64,000 nucleotides of DNA from Atopsyche davidsoni (taxonomy: Eukaryota > Arthropoda > Insecta > Trichoptera > Hydrobiosidae), in assembly GCA_022113835.1 (NCBI GenBank), contig JAILWY010000004.1:3475501-3539500 (forward strand), read 5' to 3'. Positions 1 through 10,167 of this stretch are shown here, in pieces. Each line of letters begins with the position of its first letter. Position 1 is the first letter of the stretch. The translations under genes and the position numbers were made by a program. The notes below the pieces were generated by a model that saw only the letters and a program-made list of their open reading frames with translations, was not told where the DNA came from and did no database searches.

Positions 1-57
1 TTTTCGCAAAACGGACCAGAAAATTATTAAAAAATCTTGAGTATGGGACTTAGACAC
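1..57 (-). mobile_element. Family T MITE, copy T1 (cut by window edge)
   Basis: This is the terminal part of the TTAA-flanked family T element. Its reverse complement begins right after TTAA (58-61) with GTGTCTAAGTCCCATAC and matches the start of copies T3 (15684) and T4 (36991 reading left). The rest of the element lies outside the window. The sequence directly to the right (62 onward) is also shared with the flank of T3. Confidence 0.7.
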
Positions 58-61
58 TTAA

Positions 62-214
62 GTATCCAAATGTACAAGCTCAGGTAGTCAAATACATAAC
101 AACACTTACAAGAGAAGAGGCTTTCAAAAAGCAAAACAGCTATTAGAGAGTCTCCGAGTTGGTGCATCTTCAGAACATGACTTGTGGCTGAAGACTTTTT
201 GATCAAATTGTACA
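62..214 (-). repeat. Repeat X, copy 1
   Basis: About 150 bp matching the reverse complement of 15533-15679 with few differences; shared words include GATGCACCAACTCGGAGACT (minus strand). It directly abuts a family T MITE, as the second copy does, so both copies carry the same junction. It shows no coding potential. The outer edge is clear only in the copy at 15533, which starts after TTAA. Confidence 0.7.
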
Positions 215-655
215 AAACATGTATTAACCGTAGAGTGACAACTGCATATTAAACAGGAAATATAGGATAACTCACGTAGGCCTGCGTTCGTACGAAGACA
301 GATCGAGATAACTTCCAATTCGGGGGTGCTGGATGCTGCGTGATGGACAACGTCGAATAAATCCCGCAAATCTCGCAAAACTGCAGTCTTGAGAAGAAAA
401 AATATTTCTCCGCGTGTTTAGACCTCGTGACGTAGGCGAGCAAAAAACACCGACTCTGTATGTGCTTGGTGAAGGGTGTGTAGCAAGGGATGCGAGCCTC
501 GGGCGGTGGTGGTTATCTTGCTGATGGATATGAGAGGTCTCGGTTTGACTGCGAGTCTGACGTCCATCTTAGGTTGAGCTTTGTTTTATGAGCAGTGTTT
601 AGGAGATACGCGAAAAAACCCGGATGAGTAAACCTTGCGTTCAATTTTTTTTATA
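215..655. other. No gene recognised
   Basis: Short open frames on the minus strand here (up to 84 codons) overlap repeat X, lack splice or start context and resemble no known family. A GC-richer stretch around 420-600 has no recognisable content. Confidence 0.4.
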
Positions 656-656
656 T

Positions 657-688
<32 letters not shown>
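656..688. repeat. (AC)n/(AT)n microsatellite
   Basis: A compound dinucleotide tract: an AC run passing directly into an AT run, immediately before a family S fragment. Confidence 0.95.
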
Positions 689-945
689 CCTTCAAGGAGG
701 TTGCTGACTTACTGATTCGGTTATATTCCCGATTTCAGGCTATTAGCGCAAGTTCTACATTCACGATAGCTCTCTGCTTCCAAAGCCTCTTTTTATTTAG
801 ATTTATCCTAGACAATCAGCTGCAGTAGGCTATATTTGGTATTTCTGATATGGTCAAAACGCTTTTTTACCATCGTCAAGAATTTTAAAGTATTCTTTTT
901 ACCAACAAATGGTATTTTAAGTATTCTTCTATAAAGCCACATTTA
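688..945 (-). repeat. Family S fragment S1 (non-LTR-like 3' part)
   Basis: It aligns by eye with S6 (24150-24335), sharing CTGCAGTAGGCTATATT and the later 'accatcgtcaag' word, and with S9 through 'aaagccacattt'. The conserved coding end of the family (E-M-V-A-N-L-L-stop) is frameshifted here. It is an old, degenerate copy. Confidence 0.5.
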
Positions 946-1840
946 AAACACCTTGATTTTTCGTAAGGTTTCTGCCCTAAGCACATATTCATATATAATC
1001 ATATATAACACAATAATAATTTGTAAATTGATTTCATCGCGAGGGATTTAAACAATATTAAAATATTTGATTCCTATGTTGATTATTCGCTGAGAATCTC
1101 TTTTTATAAATACTGAATAATTTGGTGATAAATATGAATGCGTCATAATTTAGCTGGAATTTGATTGGAAATTAAAACGAATTGAATTGTATAATAATTG
1201 GGTGACACGACATTGCTTGCAGTGGAAACTCGTTAAAACATCATAAATTAGTGTTTAATTTTCCAATTATACGCTAATTATGAGATAAAATATATTTGAG
1301 GTAATTTCAATGTAAAATAATGAAAATTTAGACTTTTCATAATAGATTGCATTCATAAACTTGCCTTTTAATTGAAATCACATATTCACTCTATTTTAAA
1401 ATAAATGAAAAAAAATATATATTTAATATATAAATATTATTTTTTTAAATTTATTAAGGCTGTACTAAGTTCCCTGTGTTATAATAATGGTCTTAGTATA
1501 TCCGAACTACCCTTGCCTAGAACAAAGAGAGAAGGGCTTGTTAGAGATTGGATTTCAAGTTGTGCTGTACACTGGAATGAGAATTTTCATTTAATTAGGT
1601 CCGAGAAGTTGCAGGAGGAAAGCAGGTTAATGAGGCGCCCCGGGGAGGCGCGCTGTGAGGGTGGATTATTTGAAATTGGAATAAGATTGAAAATGGAACG
1701 GTATTTCAAAAAGGAATTCCATTCCGCTGAAACGGTTCCGAATTTGAATAAAATGATGCTGTTTTTTTGTTTCCTCAAGTTTCATCATTATTTACTACGA
1801 TCTGAGGTGTTTGGGCAGTGGAGCCGGAATATGCTGAATA
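946..1840. other. Gene-free AT-rich DNA with a GC-richer patch at 1600-1790
   Basis: No gene is recognised. The patch at about 1595-1790 is GC-richer and contains TTTAATTAGGTCC and GGTTAATGAGGCGCC, homeodomain-type words, so it could be conserved non-coding DNA. An open frame of 177 codons starting at 1405 crosses this patch and runs into fold-back copy F1, which argues against a real protein. Confidence 0.3.
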
Positions 1841-2060
1841 TATATATTATTACTAATATGATTAGGCACATTAGTTCATACGTAGAAGATGATTTAAAGA
1901 ATCATCATCGTGGTTTGTGTGGGATGATATTTTTCTGAGAGTTTCTTTAAATCATCTTCTATGTATGAACTAATGTGCCTAATCATATTAGTAATAATAT
2001 AATAAACCCGTAATGGGTAATAAATACGCATCTGATTGACGTTAATCAAAAAATAGAATA
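1841..2060. mobile_element. Fold-back family F, copy F1
   Basis: Two arms of about 55 bp (about 1846-1900 and 1942-1998) are near-perfect reverse complements; both contain the word ATTAGGCACATTAGTTCATA or its complement. The loop keeps only 'gtgtggga' of the tRNA-like core seen in other copies. The right side extends through 'gggtaataaatacgcatctg', the terminal inverted repeat of complete copy F4. The left terminal repeat is missing, so this is a partial copy. Confidence 0.8.
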
Positions 2061-2068
2061 TATATATA

Positions 2069-2275
2069 TATCTTCTTCTTCTGATGCCTCTCCTCATAGG
2101 AGGTTGGTGACCATTTCATCAAATATATCTCGATATCTCTATCCTGGGCCATTTTCACCAATTCGATCGTACTTCTGACCTGTAACCACTGGCGCAAATT
2201 CCGCATCCACGTTAACTTCCTCCTTTCAACGCCCCCTTTTACTTCGATTTTTCATCAGCTGGAGGATTGACTGTT
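2069..2275 (-). repeat. Family S fragment S2
   Basis: On the minus strand the frame reads (M)AQDRD, then after a frameshift F-D-E-M-V-T-N-L-L followed by TGA, matching the conserved end of family S. Upstream (higher coordinates) it shares the 'gatgcggaatttgc' segment with S5 at 23.63 kb. It is interpreted as the C-terminal end of a non-LTR ORF plus its 3' flank, 5'-truncated. Confidence 0.6.
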
Positions 2276-2307
2276 AATATAAACATGGTGTCGATATCGA
2301 TATTGTC

Positions 2308-2338
<31 letters not shown>

Positions 2339-2340
2339 TG
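2308..2340. repeat. Poly(A)/(AT)n tract
   Basis: An A run followed by AT dinucleotides. It may be a retroelement tail or simple low-complexity sequence. Confidence 0.9.
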
Positions 2341-2919
2341 TATAAACTTATGAGTATAGTAAATAATAATAACACAGCCAAGAGCATGAGCATCATTATT
2401 TCAATAATGTGTTGAAAAGATTGAACATCACAAAGCGCAGAAATCGCCTCTAATTACACGTAAATAAATATCTCCTCAATATTGACAGATATTTAGGGGA
2501 GCAATTTGGGATTTCCTTCAGGAATTAATCGACCCATTTCCTGACTCATTATTCCCATTATAATGGGCGCTCAGGAAATTATATTCTTATTGTTTCAAAC
2601 CACCTCCGATGGAGTGATGGACCGAAACGCGACTGTATTTACTGAAGTCGGGGTAATTGCTGAAGTCTTCCTTTCGTAATCCTATTAAAGCCAGTCCTGA
2701 AAAATTTGGGGAGTATATGAAGTTTTGGGACAAATAGTTTGTTAGGAACCCATGAAAAAATTTATTACTACTGAAAAATTGTGAAATAATATTATATGCC
2801 GTAGTTTCACTTGCAAAACAAGCATGATTAAATTTTTCTCAAAATACTTAAGTAGATTTTTTTTTCGGTTTGATATTTATTATGAACTATAGGCGGATAA
2901 TGCCAACTATTCGGTTCTC

Positions 2920-3125
2920 ATTTTGTTGTTTGTGCATGGCTGCCATTATATTTGTACCCTGAGCGAATGTGAAGGCTCGATAATGGAGTAGTGGACTTGG
3001 AATGATTGTGAAGGGATGTATGCTGGAAGTACTTTGTAGAGGTAGAGAAACTTCTGCTATTATTTCTGTAGCCTGATGCAGAAGGAGTATCAGATCTAAA
3101 TATCAGAGCTTTGTAAGGAAAATAT
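2920..3125 (+). repeat. Family S fragment S3 (upstream part)
   Basis: It shares TTGTACCCTGAGCG, 'ggagtagtggacttggaatg' and 'gcagaaggagtatcagatct' with S4 (21.7 kb) and S7 (28.4 kb). The stretch after 'ataatggagtag' stays open in the same frame that leads to the family C-terminus in other copies (W-S-S-G-L-G-M-I-V), so it probably derives from coding sequence. The C-terminal end is absent here. Confidence 0.55.
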
Positions 3126-3954
3126 TGTATAACAATTCTATGGTTTTAACTATCTATTTCTGTTTTGTGTAATAATGGTCCAATTTTATGTTCTTATACA
3201 AAATCATGTTAAGTAATTATGTAACAAGTAAAAATCTAGTTTACACTTAAAAATTTATCTAGAATTTTTCTTGAAATAGCATTAACTTTACCATCAAATA
3301 AATGTAAATGTTTATTTAAACAATGAACACTTTAATATTCTGAAAATCCTGAATTGTAAATTGGTTGCGTAATCTGCTACTCTTATCTCCAAATCTATTT
3401 TTATTAAACTAGGCAGTATTCACAAAATATTAATATTTAACTTGGATTTAGAGACGTCACGAACTTCTGACAGTCGCTTGAGCTTGCGAATGACGTCTGC
3501 CCTATCCTGAATCCGTCTTAGAATAATAAAGAGTCGGAGAAACTACTTCCAAATTAAATTCAGACATTTCAACAAAGAAAAGATTTGCAAATTACAAATA
3601 AAATTATATTACGATGAATAAGTGTTTAAAAGTTGGCTTGATTTCTGTGCTTAGACCATTTTTAGGGATTTGAACTGTAAAATAACTGAAAACCTGAAGC
3701 AACTCAACACCCCAGAAACCAAATCATAATACTTTGGATTACACACTTAAATATTTGACAATTTTTAAAAATATATTTAACATGGTTTACCTGTAGTACA
3801 AAAATATGGCAGTTGGAAGTCTTATTTACGGTACATTTTTCTAATTGGTTTTTTAAAATTATAATTAGTAGACGTAAAAATCGCTAATAATGTATTCATT
3901 TTAACTTCCATATTAATAAAAATGTGTCACAATTTTATTATTTTATATTAAACC
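3126..3954. other. No gene recognised
   Basis: Very AT-rich sequence without open frames of note or recognisable repeats. Confidence 0.4.
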
Positions 3955-4051
3955 TTGCGCGGACCCCTTGACGTTGTTCAGGGACCCCCAAATCGATTTT
4001 AATTTTCAAAGGACCCCCTGGGGTCCGTAGGGACTACTTTGAGAAGCACTG
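3955..4051 (-). mobile_element. hAT-type element terminus
   Basis: Read on the minus strand the end is CAGTGCTTCTCAAAGTAGTC, followed inward by GGACCCC-type words: the typical CAGNG...TTCTCAAA terminal repeat of hAT elements (superfamily knowledge). GGTTAAAT at 4052-4059 would be the 8-bp target duplication, but no partner left end was found, so this is a remnant or solo end. Confidence 0.6.
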
Positions 4052-4247
4052 GGTTAAATGCAAGTCGACTGCAAGTTGTGTAGCGATAAAGATCTCTACA
4101 CACAGCCAACACCACAGACAACCGACCTGCTAAAAAAAACGCGAAAAATTACTCAGCGCTACGCGCGATTTGATTTAACGGCCGGGCTGAAACACGAGAC
4201 ACCTGAATTTCTTTCAGTGCACAAGTCTGCTAAATCTTACTCCTGAA

Positions 4248-4502
4248 AGGCTAAAACCCCTTCAAGTCATCCAGAATAAAGTCCTCCGATGGGCACTGAG
4301 CTCCCCGTGGTTCTTCCAAAATGCCCAACTCCACAGGGATACAAACACCAAGACGATCTACGAGGTAATCATTAACCTCGCCCACTCATTCCAAATATTA
4401 ACATCCCTTGTCCCAAACCCTTCGATTAGCCACCTTCTAGAATACAATCTAGAAGATTGCCACTACCAAAAAAGCCCAAAAGCAATTCTCCCACCCCCAT
4501 AA
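4248..4502 (+). pseudogene. 5'-truncated Jockey-like ORF2 C-terminus
   Basis: An open frame of 84 codons ends at TAA (4500-4502). It reads R-L-K-P-L-Q-V-I-Q-N-K-V-L-R-W-A-L then W-F-F-Q-N and H-R-D-T-N-T-K-T-I-Y-E-V-I, then V-P-N-P-S-I. This order (IQNKxLR, NxxLHxD, TIxEVI, NP at the end) is the family signature of the region after the reverse transcriptase in insect Jockey-clade elements. No EN or RT domain precedes it, so it is a 5'-truncated insertion. A 3' UTR of about 140 bp with AATAAA (about 4589) and a GAA-rich tail follow to about 4641. The insertion starts just after the hAT terminus, but its exact 5' border is not visible. It is a different family from the complete element at 52.8 kb. 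Confidence 0.75.
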
Positions 4503-4642
4503 TCCAGCCGCCCACAACCACCCACCCCAACACATAACCCCATGGTGACACACGCCACCAAGCCAGAATGAAGGAGTTAAAAGAAAAATAAACATTTTTT
4601 CCTGTCCCGCCACAAAAGTAAAAGACAAAGAAGAAGAAGAAG
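4503..4642 (+). mobile_element. 3' UTR and tail of the Jockey-like relic
   Basis: C-rich sequence after the stop, then an AATAAA-type word and a GAA-repeat tail (4629-4641), typical for the end of a non-LTR insertion. No clear target duplication was found. Confidence 0.5.
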
Positions 4643-7600
4643 TTTGCTGAAGCCGAGGGTGGCTCGTGATGCATGCGCCGTTCCGCGCCAGCACCTTCCA
4701 GCGGCAAGAGCGAGGTCGCCGCGGCCTGACCTGGTCTCCGAGCAGCCAACCCTGGCGCCGATCTGCGATTTCTTTTTTCGTTCGGACGTGCCAGCCGATT
4801 TGACAATTCGATATTCCGTTTTGGCGTTGAATACGTGCGAGATCGACTCGTATTCATCACGATTCGTGCGATTTTTTTTATCATGATTTGATTGCAGCTT
4901 AAATTGTGGCCTTCGCTATACGATATTGACCTATTCATGTTGGGCATGTTTTTACAATTCGTTCAGGTATTCCACATTCTATAAAATGCGTTTTTTTTTG
5001 TTGATACGTGTTATATATATTTCATCCCAGTGTGCTTCAAATAATACGAAGACTGCAAAAATGGTCTAATGCAATGAAACTATTCACTGACAATATTATG
5101 ATCATTCGCAGGATCTGCGTGATCCAATGAGTGGACACTGAGTTTATTCATAATATATGGTATCTACATTTGAATCTTGACTGCATATTTGGGTTCTTTC
5201 GAGCAAGATATATCGACTCTTCTATTGAATTTGGCCTTGTACATGTCTCAGAGCGTAAATAAGAGTGTGGCTAGTGCTCACGAAAGCATAGTAAAACCGC
5301 AGATTGATCCGGCTCGAAGGATCAAAAATTAAACCAAACAATTAATTATACGGCATTGCCTTTCTACTGTCGTGAAATTTCTCTTTCTGTTCATATGATA
5401 GACGCCTTCTTGATGTCTGAGTGCGTAAATTCTTATGCGTTAATAAGCGGTTTGAGTGATATTCGAGTGTGGCCAGTGATTACGATCTCGCCAAAGAAAA
5501 GTAAAACCGAGAAACTCGCGGTGGTCTCCATTGTCGCGTAAGTCTGCATTAGTTAATTACTTACTGGGATATTATGCGGCAGATGATGATAATGCTTCAC
5601 GTGGAGTGAATTTGAGTTTCACTTGACATATTCTGAAGAAATCGGAATTGAATATCGTGAAACGGTTTGGCGGAGATAATCGACCACATATGAAAAGGAA
5701 TTAAAAAATATACTAAAATATCAACCGAATTGCTTCCCGCGAGTGATGGACAAATTTTTATAAGAAGTTTTACTGAAAATTTTCTGTTATTTTTATATCT
5801 AAGCACTTTTGCTTTTCAAGAGTTTCTTGAAAATTCTACAGTCTGAAGAAGCTATCAAATTAAAATTATATTCTTTGAAAACACTTGTAAATATCAATTC
5901 ATCTATATTTCTCGTTATCTCGTTTATCTATTCATCTAGGTTAGCACACTGAAATTGTAAAGATACAGGTATACTATTTTTAATGAATTTTTCTGAGAAT
6001 ATTCTGAGAGACTGAGTGGGTTGATGGAATAGCGTGTCGTTAGTTTTCATAAGAATAATTATCTAATATTTTACTTGTTATTGTAGATGACGAATACTTC
6101 GTTTTTCGTTCACGTATAACAGAAACATATATTAATGTTGAAGAGAATATTTAAACCAAATTACATATGTAAATAAATTATAATTACGATAAAAAAATAT
6201 ATAAAATTCTTATTTATATAAATGAATTGAAAAAAAAAATTTTCATAACGAAAACTGGATAGTATTATTTTAATATAATTTTTTACTTACTTATTCAATA
6301 AATTTTCTTAAAGAATGTTTGATTATAAATTCGTACATTTCTTAATAACCCAAAAGAATAACATAGAGCACTTACAAAAAAAGATCCGCAGAAGTTTTGG
6401 TACTTTTTCTTCATACAAAGTTGAAAAATTAAAAAGAAAATTGTATTTCTCCAGCACGAGAGAAAGCAAATAAGACCTTCGAAATAATTTTCCAGCCTAT
6501 TTGTATTACATTCCGAGAAAATTCGTCTCCCTTAGATTGATCTACAATATTCGTTTTATATGGGTTTCGATAAATAATAAAACATATGATCCATGGCGCG
6601 TTTCCATCGAAGACAAATGTAAATCTATAGCTTATGTCAGAGGCTTTTTCTCTCCCATGCATCACGAAGATCGGCGAAGAAGACAAAGAAAAAATGATAT
6701 ATCCGAACAATAAAATATTAAAATATTGTATTACATGTATGAAAAAAGCTGAAAAATCAAGTTTCTGCATGAGTAAGATGTCGAAAAGGTAATTTATGTT
6801 ATTTAAGTCATTTTTTATTCAAAAGCTTTTAGGTTGTTGCTTTTTGATTTTCATTTATAGTTTTTACGTAGTAATATAAATTTATTGTTTTGCCCATTAG
6901 TTTATTTATCACAAACGTATAGTCGATGTAACACATCTGTGAATCCTATTATTTATTTTATAAATACAAAATGGAATACAATCGATAAGGCCTAATAAAC
7001 TAATTAAACGTATTCTTAAAAATAAATTATCTTTATTGAATACCTACTTATTAAGATTGACTAATAAAGTAGATCAAAATTAAACACTTAAATTTTTCAC
7101 CGTGTGGATTCAAGGCACAATAATAACTGTCTGTAGATTTAATATGAAGTTGCGTCGAAGTTGCATTGCAGTTGTGTTTAATATCATGACGACTTTGGAA
7201 ATAACGTGGTAAGCAAAAATTCATCACGAATTCCATCCAAAAGTGGGGCAGAGGGGCTTTGACGACAGAGGTAAAGTCAGTAGAAAATCACTCGACAGAT
7301 TAAAAACAGTCGCATCATGGCGCAGGGATGCGCTGTCCTGGCATTAAATATTATTTATATATAAAAAATATAAAAAAATACCATTCTTGGAGGTACTCCA
7401 TTAAAATATATGAGTAAAAACTGTTTAGTGCTATTCCAAGTGGTTTTTTTTTAACCTTAAAACTAAGTTCATATCTTCAGGAAAGTATTATATATTCGAT
7501 ATATATCAGTTTACAATGTGAATATAATTTATTTAATACTTTCCCGAAATTTTGGTTATATTGGTAGTATTCTATATTTATGAGTAATAAGAATTCCCAA

Positions 7601-7780
7601 TTAAAATTATCATCAAAATTATTTATCAATTTCAAATATTGAATTTTCATTGCTTCAATACAAATATTAATTTTAAACTCTGACGGGGTTTGGAGTAAAT
7701 TTTCTTTCAATGTGCATTTTATTATTAACATTGACACCTGATATTTTCTAAAGTGAATAAGAAAAATTGTTTTGTTGCAG
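4643..7780. other. Gene-free, with a GC-rich patch at 4643-4860
   Basis: The patch right after the non-LTR tail is strikingly GC-rich compared with its surroundings and overlaps minor open frames on both strands, none family-like. The remainder is AT-rich. Short open frames (5356-5541, 6429-6770 and others) show no family resemblance and are not annotated. Confidence 0.3.
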
Positions 7781-7916
7781 ATGTTGTCTGATGCGGCCCT
7801 TTTCTTTGGAGTGTATCTTCAGAATGCGAAGAAAATGAATGGAATTTGTCATGGATGAGACAAAGCCACCTCCGGTAATGGACAGGCCCTCCAGTGGCAG
7901 CCCACCAAGTGGTTAT
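7781..7916 (+). CDS. Candidate first coding exon of a host gene (partial)
   Basis: A GC-richer island in AT-rich DNA begins right after a good 3' splice site (pyrimidine-rich, TTTTGTTGCAG at 7770-7780) and ends at a possible donor GTAAAG (7917). Two in-frame starts, 7839 and 7851, give M-E-F-V-M-D-E-T-K-P-P-P-V-M then D-R-P-S-S-G-S-P-P-S-G-Y; the second ATG (7851) has the better start context (G at -3, G at +4). About 58-70 bases of 5' UTR precede it in the exon. The Pro/Ser-rich, acidic N-terminus would suit a regulatory protein, but no family is recognised. A competing upstream ATG at 7781 opens 25 codons in another frame and would act as an upstream ORF. If used, the exon ends in phase 0. 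No matching downstream exon was found. The call rests on composition and splice sites only. Confidence 0.4.
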
Positions 7917-7926
7917 GTAAAGCTAT

Positions 7927-7928
<2 letters not shown>

Positions 7929-7978
<50 letters not shown>
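7929..7978. repeat. (TA)n microsatellite
   Basis: A nearly pure AT dinucleotide run of about 50 bases, 12 bases after the candidate exon's donor site. Confidence 0.97.
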
Positions 7979-8091
7979 TATACATATATAAAACTATTAA
8001 AAAAACATTTTTAGGCATATTTATGTCTACGCCATTCAAGTTCACTTACTTCTACAAACTTATTTAGTAGACTTTTTTCTATGAGTATTAA

Positions 8092-8525
8092 GGGCCTAGT
8101 CCGCATAATCGAGTTTTTTTGATCATTTTCTAGTCCGTTTTGCGAAAAATTCACTGCACCAATCGAAAAAATTTAAATGCAAAAAGTTTGATACATTCCT
8201 TCTTCCGAATAAAATATATTTTTATTTCTTATAAATTTACTATTAATATGATAAATATGTGTTTTTCCGATTGAAGTGTAGGAATTTGGAGATTCATTTG
8301 GTCTTAAACATTTAAAAGTTTTTTTTTCAATTGAAATTAAAAGATTAAATATAAACCGTGTGCGCCTTATTTTTTTAAAATTAAAAAAAAAAAAAAACTT
8401 TAACAAACTTTGGTTTTGAAAAGTCGTCATTTTATCCAATTTTTCGACATTTTCAAGATTTTATTTTACCCTTAAAATGGACGTTAATTAAATAATAAAA
8501 AATAGATAAATATAATTTTTTTTGG
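8092..8525 (+). mobile_element. Family T MITE, copy T2 (right end lost)
   Basis: It begins after TTAA (8088-8091) with GGGCCTAGTCC and aligns along its length with T3 and T4 (shared 'gtccgttttgcgaaaa', 'cttcttccga', 'tgtgtttttccgattgaag', 'aaaagtcgtcattttatcc'). Similarity stops near 8525, before the distal end present in T3 and T4, so the right terminus is deleted or diverged. It is non-coding. Confidence 0.8.
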
Positions 8526-8653
8526 CATTACCATCGGCTGCACGAGTGAAACTCTCAAAAAATATATAAATTTTTATTTATTGTATACAGTGTTAATACA
8601 AGTGTAGGTTTTTTTATAGAAATTATATTTGTTTACTTGGATTTTTAATCCAC

Positions 8654-8682
8654 AAAAACTGATATTTTTAATATCAGTTTTT
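8654..8682. repeat. Short perfect inverted repeat
   Basis: Arms of 13 bp (AAAAACTGATATT and its complement) around a 3-base spacer. No associated element was recognised. Confidence 0.8.
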
Positions 8683-10136
8683 TCACGTCAATATGCAAAA
8701 AATCTATGTTCGAAAAATATTTTTCTCCATGATTGTTTTTTCTGTTGTTTTTGGTTATTGCGTACACCATTGGCGCTTTATCTCTCTTCGGTGGCCATTT
8801 TGAAACCATTGTCTATGATAGAATGACAGCCAGAACGACTGTCGGACTGATTTGTTTGATTTTTACTCGCGCCTCGCCGGGTGCGGCGGCAAAAAATAAA
8901 ATAAAGGACATCATATATAATCGGGGCAGAAAAAAAAACATGAAATATCCCCGATTCCGTGGAGGATTTCTGGCGAATTTGTAAAATATATCATTGGAAG
9001 ATGACGTTAGTAGACAATAAATAGTATTTTTAACGCATAATAATAATCACTGTCTTAAATTAATTCCAATAGTATATCAAAACTGTTAGCGGTATAATAA
9101 ATGTTTATTACTATAATGATGGAATAAATGAATTGTTGAATGATGCAGAATATTTTTGGTACGTTCCTTGTTAATTTTTATGAAAATAATACATTTATTA
9201 AAAACGTATCGATATACTAAAAATAATAATTAAATAGCTTTCAAAATTAGTCAAGGGATTTATAAAATTTTCTAGTTATCTGCTAAGTAAGCTAGATATT
9301 GTAAATTTGTTAATTTTATCACTTGTTATTTATTTGATAAAATCTGATCAATTACTACTTTCAATATTTTGTAAAAAATAATTAGTAAATCGAGTTCTAT
9401 AATTTATGCAAGTCTAAATTGTTTGGAATTCGCCTTTTATTTCGTGATTCCAATGGAATACTTGATTTACCACGCAAGGAGATATTTTATAATGGCGTGT
9501 TTGCTGGCATTTGATTTTATCTCATTTTAAAGTGGGGTAATTTCTCACGAAAAATTAGTAGAAATTCTGTATTGTTTATTGGTGATGAATACAAAATATT
9601 TATCAACGAAGCAAATAAAAAAAATTTGTTCATAATCAATTTATTTTTGGCTTAATCCACGTCAGAAAAAATTCGGATAACCCAAAGGTTTTTTGGGCAA
9701 AATGTTAAAATCGACTGTGTGAATAAAATATCCAAGCAAATATATAAAATATAGAAAACTTTATATATATAAATAGATTATCGTAATTTTAAGGCTTAGG
9801 AATTATTAATGCGATGTATCTTCATTGTATTTCGAGAAAAATATCATATGTCTGGGAGTCTCCGTAGTGGGATTGGATTTTTACGTGCTTTTGACGGATC
9901 GGATATTAATAGATTCATTTCAAGGCGTTTTGATGGGGATTTGACGTCTTATATTTTATTATTGCTTATGTCGCAGATCTGAAAAAAAAAGAAAATATTC
10001 ACGTATAAATAGCGCAAGCATAAGAAATCGACATATACCAAATCTGAAGATGAATTTATTGTTATTTCACATTAAAACGTTTTTGATATATTTGCCCGGA
10101 TCGCAGATTTTTTAGATATTTTTATATTAAAGATAT
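8683..10136. other. No gene recognised; GC-richer patch at 8760-8980
   Basis: The patch has an open frame on the plus strand (8733-8984) of no recognisable family. The rest is AT-rich and featureless. Confidence 0.3.
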
Positions 10137-10167
10137 ACCAATATGATATTTTAGATATCATATTGGT
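10137..10167. repeat. Perfect hairpin, 13-bp arms
   Basis: ACCAATATGATAT, five-base loop, then the exact complement. It could form a hairpin in RNA or DNA; no flanking context identifies it as a transposon end or microRNA precursor (arms too short). Confidence 0.85.

Noticed and set aside
1405..1938. 177-codon plus-strand open frame
   Set aside because: It runs from low-complexity AT-rich sequence into fold-back copy F1, shows no family motif and no splice or promoter context. Its end is repeat sequence.
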